A DNA stretch of 64,000 nt, from positions 2,204,001 to 2,268,000 of the forward strand of contig NZ_CP040676.1 of the NCBI RefSeq assembly GCF_005960665.1. The letters are read 5' to 3'. The position numbers and the translations under genes were made by a program. How positions within the stretch are numbered: the first letter of the stretch is position 1; each line of letters opens with the position of its first letter. Source of the stretch: Exiguobacterium mexicanum. Lineage in GTDB: Bacteria; Bacillota; Bacilli; Exiguobacteriales; Exiguobacteriaceae. Positions 40,590-49,408 of this stretch are shown here, in pieces. Under the pieces are notes generated by a model. That model was not told the origin of the DNA and did not search any database. It saw nothing but the letters and a program-made list of their open reading frames with translations.

Positions 40590-41743
40590 GATACCATTCC
40601 TTCCTGTAGCCGCTTCACAATCTCCGCTGTCGCTCGTTCTAACTCGAGGACAGACTCGAAGCGGGCTTGCGCTTGTTTGTGACTGCCGCCCCCTCGACCG
40701 ATGCCGAGATCGTCGAGCGTCCGTTTCAAAAACTTACCGATGGCGATGTCGTGTGTCCCGTCATGCATGAGCCACAGCTTCTGTCCCGAGTGGTTCGCTC
40801 CGACGGCAATCCGTCCGGTCGCGGCGATGCGTTCGACGATCGTCGTCGTGAGCGTCTCTGCTTCCGTTTTGCCGATGTGGGTGATGACATAATTGTCTTC
40901 TTGCAAGAAGGCAGCGACTTTCGCTTTCGCGACGCGGGCCTCGAGCGCCTTCACTTCTTTGTCCCGCTCGAGCCGAAGATTCCGTTCTTCGATGACACGG
41001 GCGGCGACCGTCTCGTTCGTCGTCGACAACGTTTGATGAATCGTCCGTAGCGCGGTCCGGGACGAATGGACCTCGGCCAAGGCCCGAAGACCGGCGACGT
41101 ACGTCAAACGGACATTACCGCGAACTTTCTTCATCGAGGTCACATGGACGATTCCGAGTTGACCCGTTGAATCCGCATGGGTCCCGCCACAGGCGTTGTA
41201 ATCGAGGCCGTCGATGGCGACGATGCGAACGGTTCCGGTGCGGTCGGTCGCTTTTCGTAAACGGTCTTGTTCGACTTCTTCGGACGACAGTTCATATGTG
41301 GAGACGGGGCGATTTTCAAAAACGATACGTTGCACGTCCCGTTCTAGCGACTCGATTTGATCCCAATCGAATGTATCCGTATCGATTTCAAGCGAAGACT
41401 CGGCTGGCCCAATCCCGAAACTGAGCGTCTGAATACCGTACTCATCCTCTAGCAAAGCCGTCAACACGTGCTGGGCCGTATGTTGAATCGAATGGTCGCG
41501 TCGGACAACGTCGTTGACGATGCCGGTCACAAGCGTTCCAGGTTCAAGCGCACGTTCGATCAAGTGCCAGACGATCTCGTCGACCCGTTGCACATCGAGC
41601 ACGGGCTCTCCGTTGAGTGTGCCGGCATCCGGTGGTTGTCCCCCGCCTTCTGCATAAAATAATGTGGATTCAAGCGCGATCCATGTCCCGCGCGCATCGG
41701 TGCGAGTCTCGGTCACCGTCGTTTCAAATTGCCATGAATTCAT
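40583..41743 (-). CDS. Alanyl-tRNA editing protein with DHHA1 domain (AlaX-L type)
   Basis: A 386-residue protein built like the editing half of alanyl-tRNA synthetase. LESTLFYAEGGGQPPDAGTL starts the beta-barrel region, DHSIQHTAQHVLTALL carries the HxxxH zinc and catalytic motif, NACGGTHADSTGQLG the CxxxH motif, and a coiled coil (about 245-285) leads to a C-terminal DHHA1 domain with GIGRGGGSHKQAQ. There is no aminoacylation domain. It should hydrolyse Ser- or Gly-tRNA(Ala) in trans. Divergent from nagR and overlapping the GNAT gene. Confidence 0.9.
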   Translation of the reverse strand: MNSWQFETTVTETRTDARGTWIALESTLFYAEGGGQPPDAGTLNGEPVLDVQRVDEIVWHLIERALEPGTLVTGIVNDVVRRDHSIQHTAQHVLTALLEDEYGIQTLSFGIGPAESSLEIDTDTFDWDQIESLERDVQRIVFENRPVSTYELSSEEVEQDRLRKATDRTGTVRIVAIDGLDYNACGGTHADSTGQLGIVHVTSMKKVRGNVRLTYVAGLRALAEVHSSRTALRTIHQTLSTTNETVAARVIEERNLRLERDKEVKALEARVAKAKVAAFLQEDNYVITHIGKTEAETLTTTIVERIAATGRIAVGANHSGQKLWLMHDGTHDIAIGKFLKRTLDDLGIGRGGGSHKQAQARFESVLELERATAEIVKRLQEGMVSC

Positions 41744-41791
41744 TGCTGTCGCCGCCTTTTCTGTAGGATATGTTCAGACAACTAGTCTAAT

Positions 41792-41805
41792 TTGGTCTAT
41801 AATAA
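41792..41805. promoter_or_regulatory. Putative NagR operator at nagR promoter
   Basis: TTGGTCTATAATAA resembles the palindromic TTGGTCTAGACCAA core of NagR/DasR sites at 10 to 11 of 14 positions and includes the likely -10 box TATAAT, suited to autorepression. Confidence 0.55.
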
Positions 41806-41839
41806 GAAACACTTACTTTCGAAGTCAGGAGCGATATGC

Positions 41840-42568
41840 ATGTTACAGATTGATAAACAATCACCGCTACCTATTTATTATCAAATCGAAGCCTATTTAA
41901 AGCAACAAATAGATGCCGGCGAGCTTCAACCCGGAGAATCGATTCCATCCGAACGGGAGTTTTCCGAGCGCTATAACGTCAGTCGGATGACGGTCCGACA
42001 AGCGATCACGAACTTGGTCAACGCCGGTTACTTAAGCCGGCAAAAAGGCCGAGGCACGTTCGTCGCCAACAAGAAAATCACGATGGCCTTGTCTGGATTG
42101 ACGAGTTTCTCAGAAGAAATCAAACATCGAGGCATGCGACCGTTCAGCCGCCTGTTATCGTTCCAGACGATTCCAGCCCCAGCGAAAATCGCTCAAAAGT
42201 TGAGCGTGTCTCTTGATACCCCCGTCTATGAGATGCGACGGTTGCGTCTCGCCGATGAGAACGTGCTCGCCCTCGAGACCGCGTATATCCCGGTCGCCTT
42301 GTTGCCAGAACTGACCGAGACGGTTGCCGTCGGTTCAATCTATGAGTTTGCCGAGCAGTCCGGCCTTCGATTAAAGAACGCGACCCAAACGCTCGAGGCA
42401 CGAAGCGCGGGGCCGGAAGAAGCGAAGCTGTTGACGATTTCTCCGAACGCCCCTGTCCTTTTGATCGACCAACGAACGTATCTCGAAAACGGAGACATGT
42501 TCGAATATAGCCGTTCCTTGTTCCGTGGTGACGCCTACTCGTTCACCGTCTCCATGGATCGGACGTAA
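41840..42568 (+). CDS. nagR: GntR/HutC-family repressor of amino-sugar genes (NagR/YvoA-like)
   Basis: A 242-residue repressor. The N-terminal winged helix reads PLPIYYQIEAYLKQQIDAGE then IPSEREFSERYNVSRMTVRQ and KGRGTFVANKKI; the C-terminal UTRA effector domain follows from about residue 95 with YEMRRLRLADENVLALETAYIP and ends VLLIDQRTYLENGDMFEYS. In Bacillus the orthologue NagR senses glucosamine-6-phosphate or N-acetylglucosamine-6-phosphate. Operator-like sequences occur before nagR and nagA here, supporting the name. ATG 41840 is preferred to the upstream in-frame start. Confidence 0.88.
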   Translation: MLQIDKQSPLPIYYQIEAYLKQQIDAGELQPGESIPSEREFSERYNVSRMTVRQAITNLVNAGYLSRQKGRGTFVANKKITMALSGLTSFSEEIKHRGMRPFSRLLSFQTIPAPAKIAQKLSVSLDTPVYEMRRLRLADENVLALETAYIPVALLPELTETVAVGSIYEFAEQSGLRLKNATQTLEARSAGPEEAKLLTISPNAPVLLIDQRTYLENGDMFEYSRSLFRGDAYSFTVSMDRT

Positions 42569-42604
42569 AAAAATGGTTTGCCGCGGACGGCAAACCATTT
42601 TTTA
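42566..42604. terminator. Bidirectional terminator
   Basis: AAAAAATGGTTTGCCG and CGGCAAACCATTTTTT arms around CGGA; between convergent nagR and LCP gene. Confidence 0.92.
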
Positions 42605-43705
42605 TTGTGCTTCGTACGTGATGCCGGCAGGGTCATACATATACGTTTCGAGCTCTGTATCGGTCATCGGCTCCACTTCATTGCCCGCATCGGCCTGTTG
42701 GACACGATAGCGGACTTCTTCGAGTAACGGCTCGTTCAAGAAGTAATAGAAATGGCCGTCGTTGCCGCGGGCCCCTTCACCGGTCAACTGATACTGGACC
42801 GTGTTGTTGAGGGCACCGACGTCTTCGATCAGGCGCATATAGTCGTTTGGACCGAGCGTCGTCTGCATGTTGTCACCGACCGCCTTCAACACCTTGTCAT
42901 AGTTGTTGATGAGTGATGTGCCGAGCGCTTGGTCAAGGACCGCGTTAATCACTTCCATCTGGCGCTGTCCGCGCCCGATGTCACCGCGTGGGTCGTCATA
43001 GCGGTTCCGGACGTAAGCGAGTGCCTCTTCACCTGACAACTGTTGCAATCCTTCTTCGACTTGGACGACTTCACGGGAAGCGTCATAACTCTTCTGTTCC
43101 GACGAGAACGGAACATCGATTTCGACGCCGCCGACGGCATCGATGAAGTCGACGAACCCTTGGAAGTTGAGCGAGACGACGTGATCGATATCGATGCCGA
43201 CCAAGTCTTCGATCGTGTTCGTCGCTACTCGCATCCCGTTGTTCGGGTTCGATTCATCCATCGATCCGAAATAGTACGCATGCGTGATCTTATCTTGATC
43301 GAGTCCGGTCTTGCCGTACGGGATGTTGAAGCCCGTGTAGTCGATATTGACGTACGAGTCACGCGGGATGCTTAGCATCGTCGTCTGCTTGTTCTTCTTG
43401 TTCAAAATGACGACGATCATGACGTCTGAACGACCGTACTCCCCGCGTGCTTTCTTTTGCGGGGACAAGTCCGTCCCGAGTACGAGGAAGCTCTCGGTAT
43501 CCTCTTTATCGAATCGCGTCGGTTCGAGGGTCGGATCATCCTCAAGTATCACTTGCGTACCGGACAACATGTTATGTGCTTTATAAAACGCTGTCCCATA
43601 CATGCTCGAGCCAACGATGACGGCGATCAATACGAGGGCGCTGAACAGCTTATAAAACGCAGACGGGCCTTTGCGCCGTCTACGAGCCTGAGTTCTTGAA
43701 TTCAT
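42602..43705 (-). CDS. LytR-CpsA-Psr (LCP) family cell-wall transferase
   Basis: A 367-residue membrane-anchored enzyme that attaches wall teichoic acid or other glycopolymers to peptidoglycan on the outer surface. A basic cytosolic tail RTQARRRRKGP precedes one membrane helix (about 18-40). The LCP domain has FLVLGTDLSPQKKARGEYGRSDVMIVVIL, LSIPRDSYVNID with the conserved Arg-Asp, and GEEALAYVRNRYDDPRGDIGRGQRQMEVI, whose arginines bind the pyrophosphate of the lipid donor. ATG 43705 follows AAGGAGAAACTC. Its actual polymer is unknown. Confidence 0.93.
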   Translation of the reverse strand: MNSRTQARRRRKGPSAFYKLFSALVLIAVIVGSSMYGTAFYKAHNMLSGTQVILEDDPTLEPTRFDKEDTESFLVLGTDLSPQKKARGEYGRSDVMIVVILNKKNKQTTMLSIPRDSYVNIDYTGFNIPYGKTGLDQDKITHAYYFGSMDESNPNNGMRVATNTIEDLVGIDIDHVVSLNFQGFVDFIDAVGGVEIDVPFSSEQKSYDASREVVQVEEGLQQLSGEEALAYVRNRYDDPRGDIGRGQRQMEVINAVLDQALGTSLINNYDKVLKAVGDNMQTTLGPNDYMRLIEDVGALNNTVQYQLTGEGARGNDGHFYYFLNEPLLEEVRYRVQQADAGNEVEPMTDTELETYMYDPAGITYEAQ

Positions 43706-43824
43706 GAGTTTCTCCTTCACGGTCGAATGATATGAGCTTCACCTATTATAGAGGAATCCTCGACTTTTGTCGAAAACGTTTTGTTTACAAATCCATTTCC
43801 ATACAATTTCCCACAGTTGGCCAT

Positions 43825-43854
43825 AAAAAAACCTGGAGACACTTGTCTCCAGGT
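43825..43854 (-). terminator. Terminator of nagA-nagB
   Basis: ACCTGGAGAC/GTCTCCAGGT hairpin followed by seven Ts on the minus strand, just after nagB. Confidence 0.92.
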
Positions 43855-43856
43855 CG

Positions 43857-44621
43857 TTAAGCTCGGATGGAAAAGAATCGATCAGCCGCTTCGCTGCCAC
43901 GTGCCTGTAACACGTCACTGCATCCTGAAGCCGCTTCGGCGTCGAGCACGATGGTGACGCTTGGATGCGCCTGTAAGATGGAAGCCGGCCACTCGATCGT
44001 CGGTACGCTCTCAATCATGTGGTGCACGGCTTCCGCTTTACGAGCACCTGTTGCGACGAGTACAATTTCTCGCGCGTTCATGATCGTATCGAGCCCCATC
44101 GTGATGGCATGTGTCGGCACTTCTTCAATCGTGTCAAAGAAACGACGGTTCGCTTCCCGCGTCGACTCGGTCAGTTCGGTCACGTGCGTCTTCGCATCGA
44201 GCGCGGTACCCGGCTCATTGAAGGCGATATGTCCGTTCTCTCCGATGCCGAGCAATTGAAGATCGACCCCAATCGATCGGACGAGCTGTTCGTATCGTGC
44301 CGCTTCCGCTTCCGGATTTTCCGCGTCCCCACGAGGCAGATGGCTCTCTTTGAACGGGACGTCATTGAACAGGCGTTCTTCCATGAAGTGATGATAACTT
44401 TGCGGATGACTCGGTGCAAGTCCGATGTACTCATCTAAATTGACGCTTGTCACATGACTGCAGTCAAGCTTGTCACGTTTGAACATCTGATACATGCCGA
44501 CCGGCGTGCTCCCCGTCGCCAGCCCGAGCACGAACTCTCGTTTCCCGGCCAATCGTTCAGTGATGAGTGTATAAGCGATCGTTTCTGCATCTGTCGGTGT
44601 TTTCGCAACTAGTATGTTCAT
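43857..44621 (-). CDS. nagB: Glucosamine-6-phosphate deaminase
   Basis: A 254-residue isomerase-deaminase turning glucosamine-6-phosphate into fructose-6-phosphate and ammonia. Landmarks: VLGLATGSTPVGMYQ phosphate loop, VNLDEYIGLAPSHPQSYHHFM with the catalytic Asp, LQLLGIGENGHIAFNEPG with the catalytic His and FNEPG loop, and ITMGLDTIMNAREIVLVATG. It starts by a 4-base overlap with the stop of nagA; ATG 44621 has GAAGGAGG upstream within nagA. Length matches Bacillus NagB. Confidence 0.96.
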   Translation of the reverse strand: MNILVAKTPTDAETIAYTLITERLAGKREFVLGLATGSTPVGMYQMFKRDKLDCSHVTSVNLDEYIGLAPSHPQSYHHFMEERLFNDVPFKESHLPRGDAENPEAEAARYEQLVRSIGVDLQLLGIGENGHIAFNEPGTALDAKTHVTELTESTREANRRFFDTIEEVPTHAITMGLDTIMNAREIVLVATGARKAEAVHHMIESVPTIEWPASILQAHPSVTIVLDAEAASGCSDVLQARGSEAADRFFSIRA

Positions 44622-45763
44622 TCCATATCCTCCTTCGAATAAGCGATACGTCCTTGAAGAATCGTTGTCGTGACCGACAGCGCATCGTCCCAAATGACGA
44701 GGTCCGCATCAAAGCCGGCCGCAATCGATCCTTTTTTCGTCAATCCGAATTCACGCGCTTGGTTCGTCGACGTCATCTTCACCGCTTCAGGTAATGTGCA
44801 TCCTGTGAACGTGACCACGTTTCGGAACGCCGCGTCCATCGTCAAGACGCTACCGGCCAAGTTTCCGGCTTCAAGGCGGGCTGCCCCGTCCGCAACGATG
44901 ACCGGTTGGCCTCCGAGTTCATAGCGACCGTCCGGAAGCCCTTTCGCCCGCATTGCGTCCGTAATGACGACGAGCCCGTCCGCCCCTTTCATGCGATAGG
45001 CGAAGTCGACCATCTCGTGACGGCTGTGAATCCCGTCTGGAATGATTTCGACCATGACGTCCCGCTCCAATAAACAATAGCCGACCGTTCCCGGCTCCCG
45101 ATGGTGAAGTCCGCGCATCTGATTGTATAAGTGCGTCGCATGTTTGACGTTCGCTTCCTTGTTCTCGGCGAACGTGGCGTTCGTGTGCCCGGTCGACCCG
45201 ACCGCCCCTGTCTCAAGCATCGCTCGTTCGAGTTCACGTGCCCCTGGACGTTCCGGCGCATACGTGACGAGACGGATGTGCCCGCCGGCCTTTTGTTGCC
45301 ATGTCCGGAACTGCTCCGCGTCGGGGTCGATAATATATTCTGCCGGTTGCGCCCCCGCGTTATCGACGTTGACGAACGGTCCTTCTAGATGGATGCCGAC
45401 GAGCGACGTGTCTCCCGCCTCGATGACAGTCCGGGCTGATTGTAGCGCCTTCGTGATGGCAGTCGGTGACTGCGTGATCGTCGTCGCAAAGAATGATGTC
45501 ACTCCTTCAGCAAGCATCGACTTGGCGAGATGACGCAATCGGTCTTCATCCGCATCCATCGTGTCGACGTCATACCCGCCGTGGATATGAACGTCGATCA
45601 TGCCCGGCGTCACAAGCGCCCCGTCCACATCGAGCTCCGTCTCACCTTCTGCTCTATACTCATCCATCGAACCGACGCTCTCAATCGTCGCTCCTTCGAA
45701 CCGGATATATCCTCGTTCCCATGTCTTGTCCCCCGAAACGATCTGTGCGTTGATGATCACCAT
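44618..45763 (-). CDS. nagA: N-acetylglucosamine-6-phosphate deacetylase
   Basis: A 381-residue amidohydrolase that removes the acetyl group from N-acetylglucosamine-6-phosphate, giving the NagB substrate. Sequence evidence: VTPGMIDVHIHGGYDVDTMD with the HxH metal motif, LVGIHLEGPFVN with the metal-binding Glu, VGSTGHTNATF, THLYNQMRGLHHREPG, and VVITDAMRAKGLPDG with the catalytic Asp. First gene of the nagA-nagB operon, preceded by a NagR-type operator. Useful for recycling cell-wall sugars or using chitin-derived GlcNAc. Confidence 0.96.
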   Translation of the reverse strand: MVIINAQIVSGDKTWERGYIRFEGATIESVGSMDEYRAEGETELDVDGALVTPGMIDVHIHGGYDVDTMDADEDRLRHLAKSMLAEGVTSFFATTITQSPTAITKALQSARTVIEAGDTSLVGIHLEGPFVNVDNAGAQPAEYIIDPDAEQFRTWQQKAGGHIRLVTYAPERPGARELERAMLETGAVGSTGHTNATFAENKEANVKHATHLYNQMRGLHHREPGTVGYCLLERDVMVEIIPDGIHSRHEMVDFAYRMKGADGLVVITDAMRAKGLPDGRYELGGQPVIVADGAARLEAGNLAGSVLTMDAAFRNVVTFTGCTLPEAVKMTSTNQAREFGLTKKGSIAAGFDADLVIWDDALSVTTTILQGRIAYSKEDME

Positions 45764-45821
45764 GATTGGTCATCCACCTTTCCTCAAGTAGCTTCATCGT
45801 CATCATAACAAAAATCAGTAT

Positions 45822-45837
45822 AGTTGTATAGACCAAT
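45822..45837. promoter_or_regulatory. NagR operator upstream of nagA
   Basis: On the minus strand ATTGGTCTATACAACT, very near the Bacillus NagR (YvoA) binding sequence as I recall it. It lies about 60-75 bases upstream of nagA. Confidence 0.75.
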
Positions 45838-45901
45838 TTTGCTTTATAAAAAGGATTGATTCCCTCAATCCTTTGCCCGACTTATTCATGCCTAAAACAA
45901 C

Positions 45902-45930
45902 AAAAGTTGACGTCAGTGACGTCAACTTTT
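45902..45930 (-). terminator. Terminator of MATE gene
   Basis: AAAAGTTGACG and CGTCAACTTTT arms with a seven-base loop directly after the MATE stop; minus-strand T-run. Confidence 0.85.
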
Positions 45931-45935
45931 GCAGG

Positions 45936-47306
45936 TTATGAGATTTCGTTCATGAGCGGTTTCCCCTCATACCGTTTGACGATATGAATGAGACGCATGA
46001 ACAACAAGACGGCGCCTGCCGCAAGACCTGCGATCAACCCGATCCAGTAACCATCCGGTCCGAAGCCGAACTGTTCGGCGAGTGTATAGCCGAGCGGGAG
46101 ACCGATCACCCAATAGGCGATAAGCGACAAGACGAGCGTCACGTTCACGTCTTTGAAGCCACGCAAAATCCCTTGAATCGGTGCGGCGACTGCATCCGAC
46201 AGTTGGAAAAAGACCGCGAAAATCATGAAGTGGGCCGCGAGTTCCACGACGGCCGCGTCGTTCGTATAAATCGCGGCTACCCGTTCATTTTGCCAGAACA
46301 AAAGACCACCCGAGAAGAGCGAGACGGCCAGACAGAGTACAATCCCGATTTTAGCATAGCGCACCGCATCCTTGAGTCGCCCGGCCCCGAGTTCGTACCC
46401 GACGACGATCGTGAGCGCGCTCGATGCCGACAACGGCAACATATAGACGAACGAGGCGAAGTTGATGGCCGCTTGGTGGGCCGCGACGATATTGTCACCA
46501 TAGGCACTAAGGAGCAATGTCACTGCCGCGAAGATGCTGACTTCGGCAAAAATGGCGAGACCGATCGGCGTGCCGAGCTTGAGCAACTCTTTTTGTCTCG
46601 GCCACATGAGACGTTCCACCGAGCGCAGGAAGCGATATTCGAGGAACGGTTTTCCGTTCCGGACGAACGCGAACGCCATAAAGAACAGCAACCAGTAGGT
46701 GATCGCTGAGGCAATTCCGGCCCCGACGCCGCCATATGCCGGCACACCAAGTTTTCCAAAGATGAAGATGTAGTTTAACCCGACATTAATGGGTAACCCT
46801 AATAATATAAGCAGCATCGAGATCCGTGTCTTGCCGAGCGAGTCCATGAGTGTGCGCAACACGTTGAACAGGAACATCGGCAACACTCCGAATCCGAGTG
46901 CGAGCAAATACCCTTTGGCAATTCGTTTACCTTCTTCGCTCAGCCCCATGCCGTCAACGGCCGTCGGGACGAGCCAGAACCCGAGGATGAGCGTCGCGAC
47001 GCTCAGTCCGATCGCTAAGTATACACCTTGATACAGTGTTCGTTGAATCTGTTGGATGTTACGGGCCCCGAGCGCCTGCGCGACGATCGGTGCGACAGCG
47101 AGCAAAATCCCGCTTAACCCCGTATAGACGGGCATCCATAGACTCGACCCGACGCCGACACCTGCCAAATCGACGGCACCGGCACGGCCTGACATGACCG
47201 TGTCAAAAAAGCTGATTAAGTAAAAGGACACTTGTGTCACCAAAATCGGGAAGAAGATGGTGAAGAACAGTTTAATTTTTTCATTAAGTGAATGTGTTTG
47301 ATACAT
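45936..47306 (-). CDS. MATE-family multidrug efflux transporter (NorM type)
   Basis: A 456-residue membrane protein with about 12 spans in two homologous halves. FPILVTQVSFYLISFFDTVMSGRAGAVDLAGVGVGSSLW is the typical NorM helix 1-2 region including the early VGSSLW; IVAQALGARNIQQIQRTLYQG and the second-half counterpart VVGYELGAGRLKDAVRYAK show the internal duplication. Such pumps expel cationic drugs with Na+ or H+. ATG 47306 has GATGAGGT upstream; an ATG four codons earlier overlaps that site. Divergent from the CHAD gene with only 37 bases between starts. Confidence 0.92.
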   Translation of the reverse strand: MYQTHSLNEKIKLFFTIFFPILVTQVSFYLISFFDTVMSGRAGAVDLAGVGVGSSLWMPVYTGLSGILLAVAPIVAQALGARNIQQIQRTLYQGVYLAIGLSVATLILGFWLVPTAVDGMGLSEEGKRIAKGYLLALGFGVLPMFLFNVLRTLMDSLGKTRISMLLILLGLPINVGLNYIFIFGKLGVPAYGGVGAGIASAITYWLLFFMAFAFVRNGKPFLEYRFLRSVERLMWPRQKELLKLGTPIGLAIFAEVSIFAAVTLLLSAYGDNIVAAHQAAINFASFVYMLPLSASSALTIVVGYELGAGRLKDAVRYAKIGIVLCLAVSLFSGGLLFWQNERVAAIYTNDAAVVELAAHFMIFAVFFQLSDAVAAPIQGILRGFKDVNVTLVLSLIAYWVIGLPLGYTLAEQFGFGPDGYWIGLIAGLAAGAVLLFMRLIHIVKRYEGKPLMNEIS

Positions 47307-47343
47307 GGACAACCTCATCTCATTTCAGAAAGGAAAAATTAGA

Positions 47344-48117
47344 ATGAATCAACGGAATGCGGAGAAATTAAAATACGAGCTTTTGGAGACGTGGAACACG
47401 TTCAATCATTATATGACCGAGGCGCTCACGTTCCAAAACAGCGAAGACATCCACCAAGCGCGGGTCCATCTTCGGAAACTATTGACATTCATGCAACTGT
47501 ACGACACGAAACCTTCCACGTATCGTCAGTTGAAACAGTTGATGGAGGCGCTCGGTGCAGTGCGTGACGGGGACGTTCTTCTCGAAGGGCTCGCTGTCGA
47601 GACCGAGCTCGAGCAGGCTTTCGCCGATCACGTCGAAGCGAGCCGCGCCAAAGACCGCACGATTTTAAATACGCGCGTCACGGAGAAGATGACCCCATCG
47701 CTCGACCAACAAGTTCGCCGCTTTATCGGCGGACAGTTGTTCCGTGCCTTCAAAAAGCAGGACGCCTCGTCATTTATCGATAAAGCGAGGAGCGACCGCA
47801 AACGACGGATCGACGCCCATCACGACGCGACGGAGATGTCCGACCGGCTCGAGACGCTCCACAAGGTCAGGCTCGCCGTGAAACGCGAGCGCTATTTGAA
47901 CGAGTACTTATTGAACTATGAGACGAAAGCCTCAAAAGATCAAATTCAAAAACTGAAGCGGCTCCAGACCGAGCTTGGCGACATGAACGATCGCCATCAA
48001 CTGTTATTGCGTTGGAGCGATTTCACACCACCCGCCGCCTTGGCCGACGATTACGAACAAGTCGTGCACGAGCTGCAATCTCGGCTCGACGAATCGGTCG
48101 ACGCCATCCAGCTTTAG
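47344..48117 (+). CDS. CHAD domain protein
   Basis: A 257-residue helical, strongly charged protein made almost wholly of a CHAD domain. The conserved histidines and basic residues are visible: EDIHQARVHLRKLLTFMQLYD near residues 37-57, MEALGAVRDGDVLLEGL, LETLHKVRLAVKRERYLNEYLL and LQTELGDMNDRHQLLLRW. CHAD domains bind polyphosphate and are often associated with polyphosphate granules or with CYTH phosphatases; none is adjacent here. ATG 47344 follows GAAAGGAAAAATTAGA. Its stop overlaps the stop of the convergent glutaminase gene. Confidence 0.88.
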   Translation: MNQRNAEKLKYELLETWNTFNHYMTEALTFQNSEDIHQARVHLRKLLTFMQLYDTKPSTYRQLKQLMEALGAVRDGDVLLEGLAVETELEQAFADHVEASRAKDRTILNTRVTEKMTPSLDQQVRRFIGGQLFRAFKKQDASSFIDKARSDRKRRIDAHHDATEMSDRLETLHKVRLAVKRERYLNEYLLNYETKASKDQIQKLKRLQTELGDMNDRHQLLLRWSDFTPPAALADDYEQVVHELQSRLDESVDAIQL

Positions 48118-49055
48118 CGGGACGTGTAGCGTTCGACGAGCAGTTCGAGCAGTTTCATCCCGGCAATTGAGTTCCCTTTCGAGTCGAGCGCCGGTCCGAA
48201 AATCCCGAAGCCGACATCGCTCAGTCCGAGCTCGTGTTTACCGGTCGCAAGGATGGCCCCGGACACCCCGCTCTTTCCCGGGAGACCGACACGGACGGCA
48301 AATTCCCCAGACGCATCGTACATGCCGCACGTCGTCATGATCGCTTTGACGATTCGGACGACGCGACGCGGGATCACCTCTTCGCCCGTGACCGGGTCTT
48401 CCCCGTTGCCCGACAAAATTCGGCCAATGCGGGCCAAGTCAAAGCAATCGATTTCAATCGCACACTGCTTTGTGTACACGTCGATGATTTCATCGACATC
48501 ACCCTCGACAATCCCGTGATGGCGCATGAAATAGAGCAAGGCCCGGTTCAAGTCGGTCGTCTCGTATTCCGAGCGGGCGACTTTTTCGTTATACGTGATT
48601 TCCTCCACCGGCACGTCGAGCAACGTCGCCAAAAACTGGCGGAACTGATAGATTTTCAGTTCCGCCGTGTCCCCTAAAATCATGCTCGTGACAGCGAGCG
48701 CCCCTGCATTGATCATCGGATTGAGCGGCTTTGACGGCACCGTCTCTTCAAGCTTGGCAATCGAGTTGAACGCGTCGCCGGTCGGCTCCATCCCGACTTT
48801 CGAGAACACGTAATCTTCTCCAAACTCCATCAAGACGTAACAGAGCGTCAACGCCTTCGAGACGCTTTGGATTGTGAACTTATGGTGGACGTCCCCCGCA
48901 TGAATATATGAACCATCAGGCAAACAAATCGCCACGCCGAGCAAATCATCCTGTACATGCGCGAGCTCAGGAATATAGTCGGCGACTTTCCCTTGTGCTG
49001 TGTACGGACGACACTCATCGACCAAATGCGCCAACTGTTGTTCCAATACTTTCAT
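48114..49055 (-). CDS. glsA: Glutaminase A
   Basis: A 313-residue serine-dependent glutaminase of the beta-lactamase-like fold, turning glutamine into glutamate and ammonia. Landmarks: GKVADYIPELAHVQ at the N-terminus, HHKFTIQSVSKALTLCYVL with the catalytic Ser and Lys of SxxK, EPTGDAFNSIAKLE, PLNPMINAGALAVTSMI, and VGLPGKSGVSGAILA near the C-terminus, all standard for GlsA/YbgJ/YlaM. Convergent with the CHAD gene by a 4-base overlap and without a clear terminator between. Confidence 0.95.
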   Translation of the reverse strand: MKVLEQQLAHLVDECRPYTAQGKVADYIPELAHVQDDLLGVAICLPDGSYIHAGDVHHKFTIQSVSKALTLCYVLMEFGEDYVFSKVGMEPTGDAFNSIAKLEETVPSKPLNPMINAGALAVTSMILGDTAELKIYQFRQFLATLLDVPVEEITYNEKVARSEYETTDLNRALLYFMRHHGIVEGDVDEIIDVYTKQCAIEIDCFDLARIGRILSGNGEDPVTGEEVIPRRVVRIVKAIMTTCGMYDASGEFAVRVGLPGKSGVSGAILATGKHELGLSDVGFGIFGPALDSKGNSIAGMKLLELLVERYTSR

Positions 49056-49113
49056 CCAATCACCCCATGTCCGATAGTTTTCAACCGGGTCATCTTATCA
49101 TATTCGAAGACGG

Positions 49114-49287
49114 TTAACCATCAAGTGGTCCGTCTTCCTTTTCTGGCTTATACCATTCCTCATCAGCCCAAAGGACCGACGGGCTGTCTTCATCTCCGTC
49201 GAGCTTCTCCCCGTACCGATTCATCGATGCAATGAAGGCAATAATGCCGACCACGACGACTGTCGCCGTTATGCCGAACCAAACCAT
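49114..49287 (-). CDS. Small single-span membrane protein, 57 residues
   Basis: MVWFGITATVVVVGIIAFIA is one membrane helix beginning at the N-terminus; the rest, NRYGEKLDGDEDSPSVLWAD to KEDGPLDG, is very acidic. No family recognised. ATG 49287 is preferred to an upstream in-frame GTG/ATG because AAGGAGAGG lies directly before it. Lies between glutaminase and hemY genes, transcribed with glutaminase; possibly a small modulator of a membrane protein, but no evidence for a partner. Confidence 0.65.
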   Translation of the reverse strand: MVWFGITATVVVVGIIAFIASMNRYGEKLDGDEDSPSVLWADEEWYKPEKEDGPLDG

Positions 49288-49408
49288 ATGGAGCCTCTCC
49301 TTCCCAATCGTGACGAATTTGTCTAGAACCATGTGAGACTTATCCTATGTCTACGTCAATATTCTCGGTACCGTTAGGAAGAACACTACATAGAAATGGG
49401 TGAATGGA

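Noticed and set aside
42949-43586. Several long open frames antisense to the LCP, aspartate-pathway and DNA-repair genes
   Set aside because: They lack ribosome binding sites and show Arg/Ser/Asp-rich composition typical of shadow frames in GC-rich codon positions.
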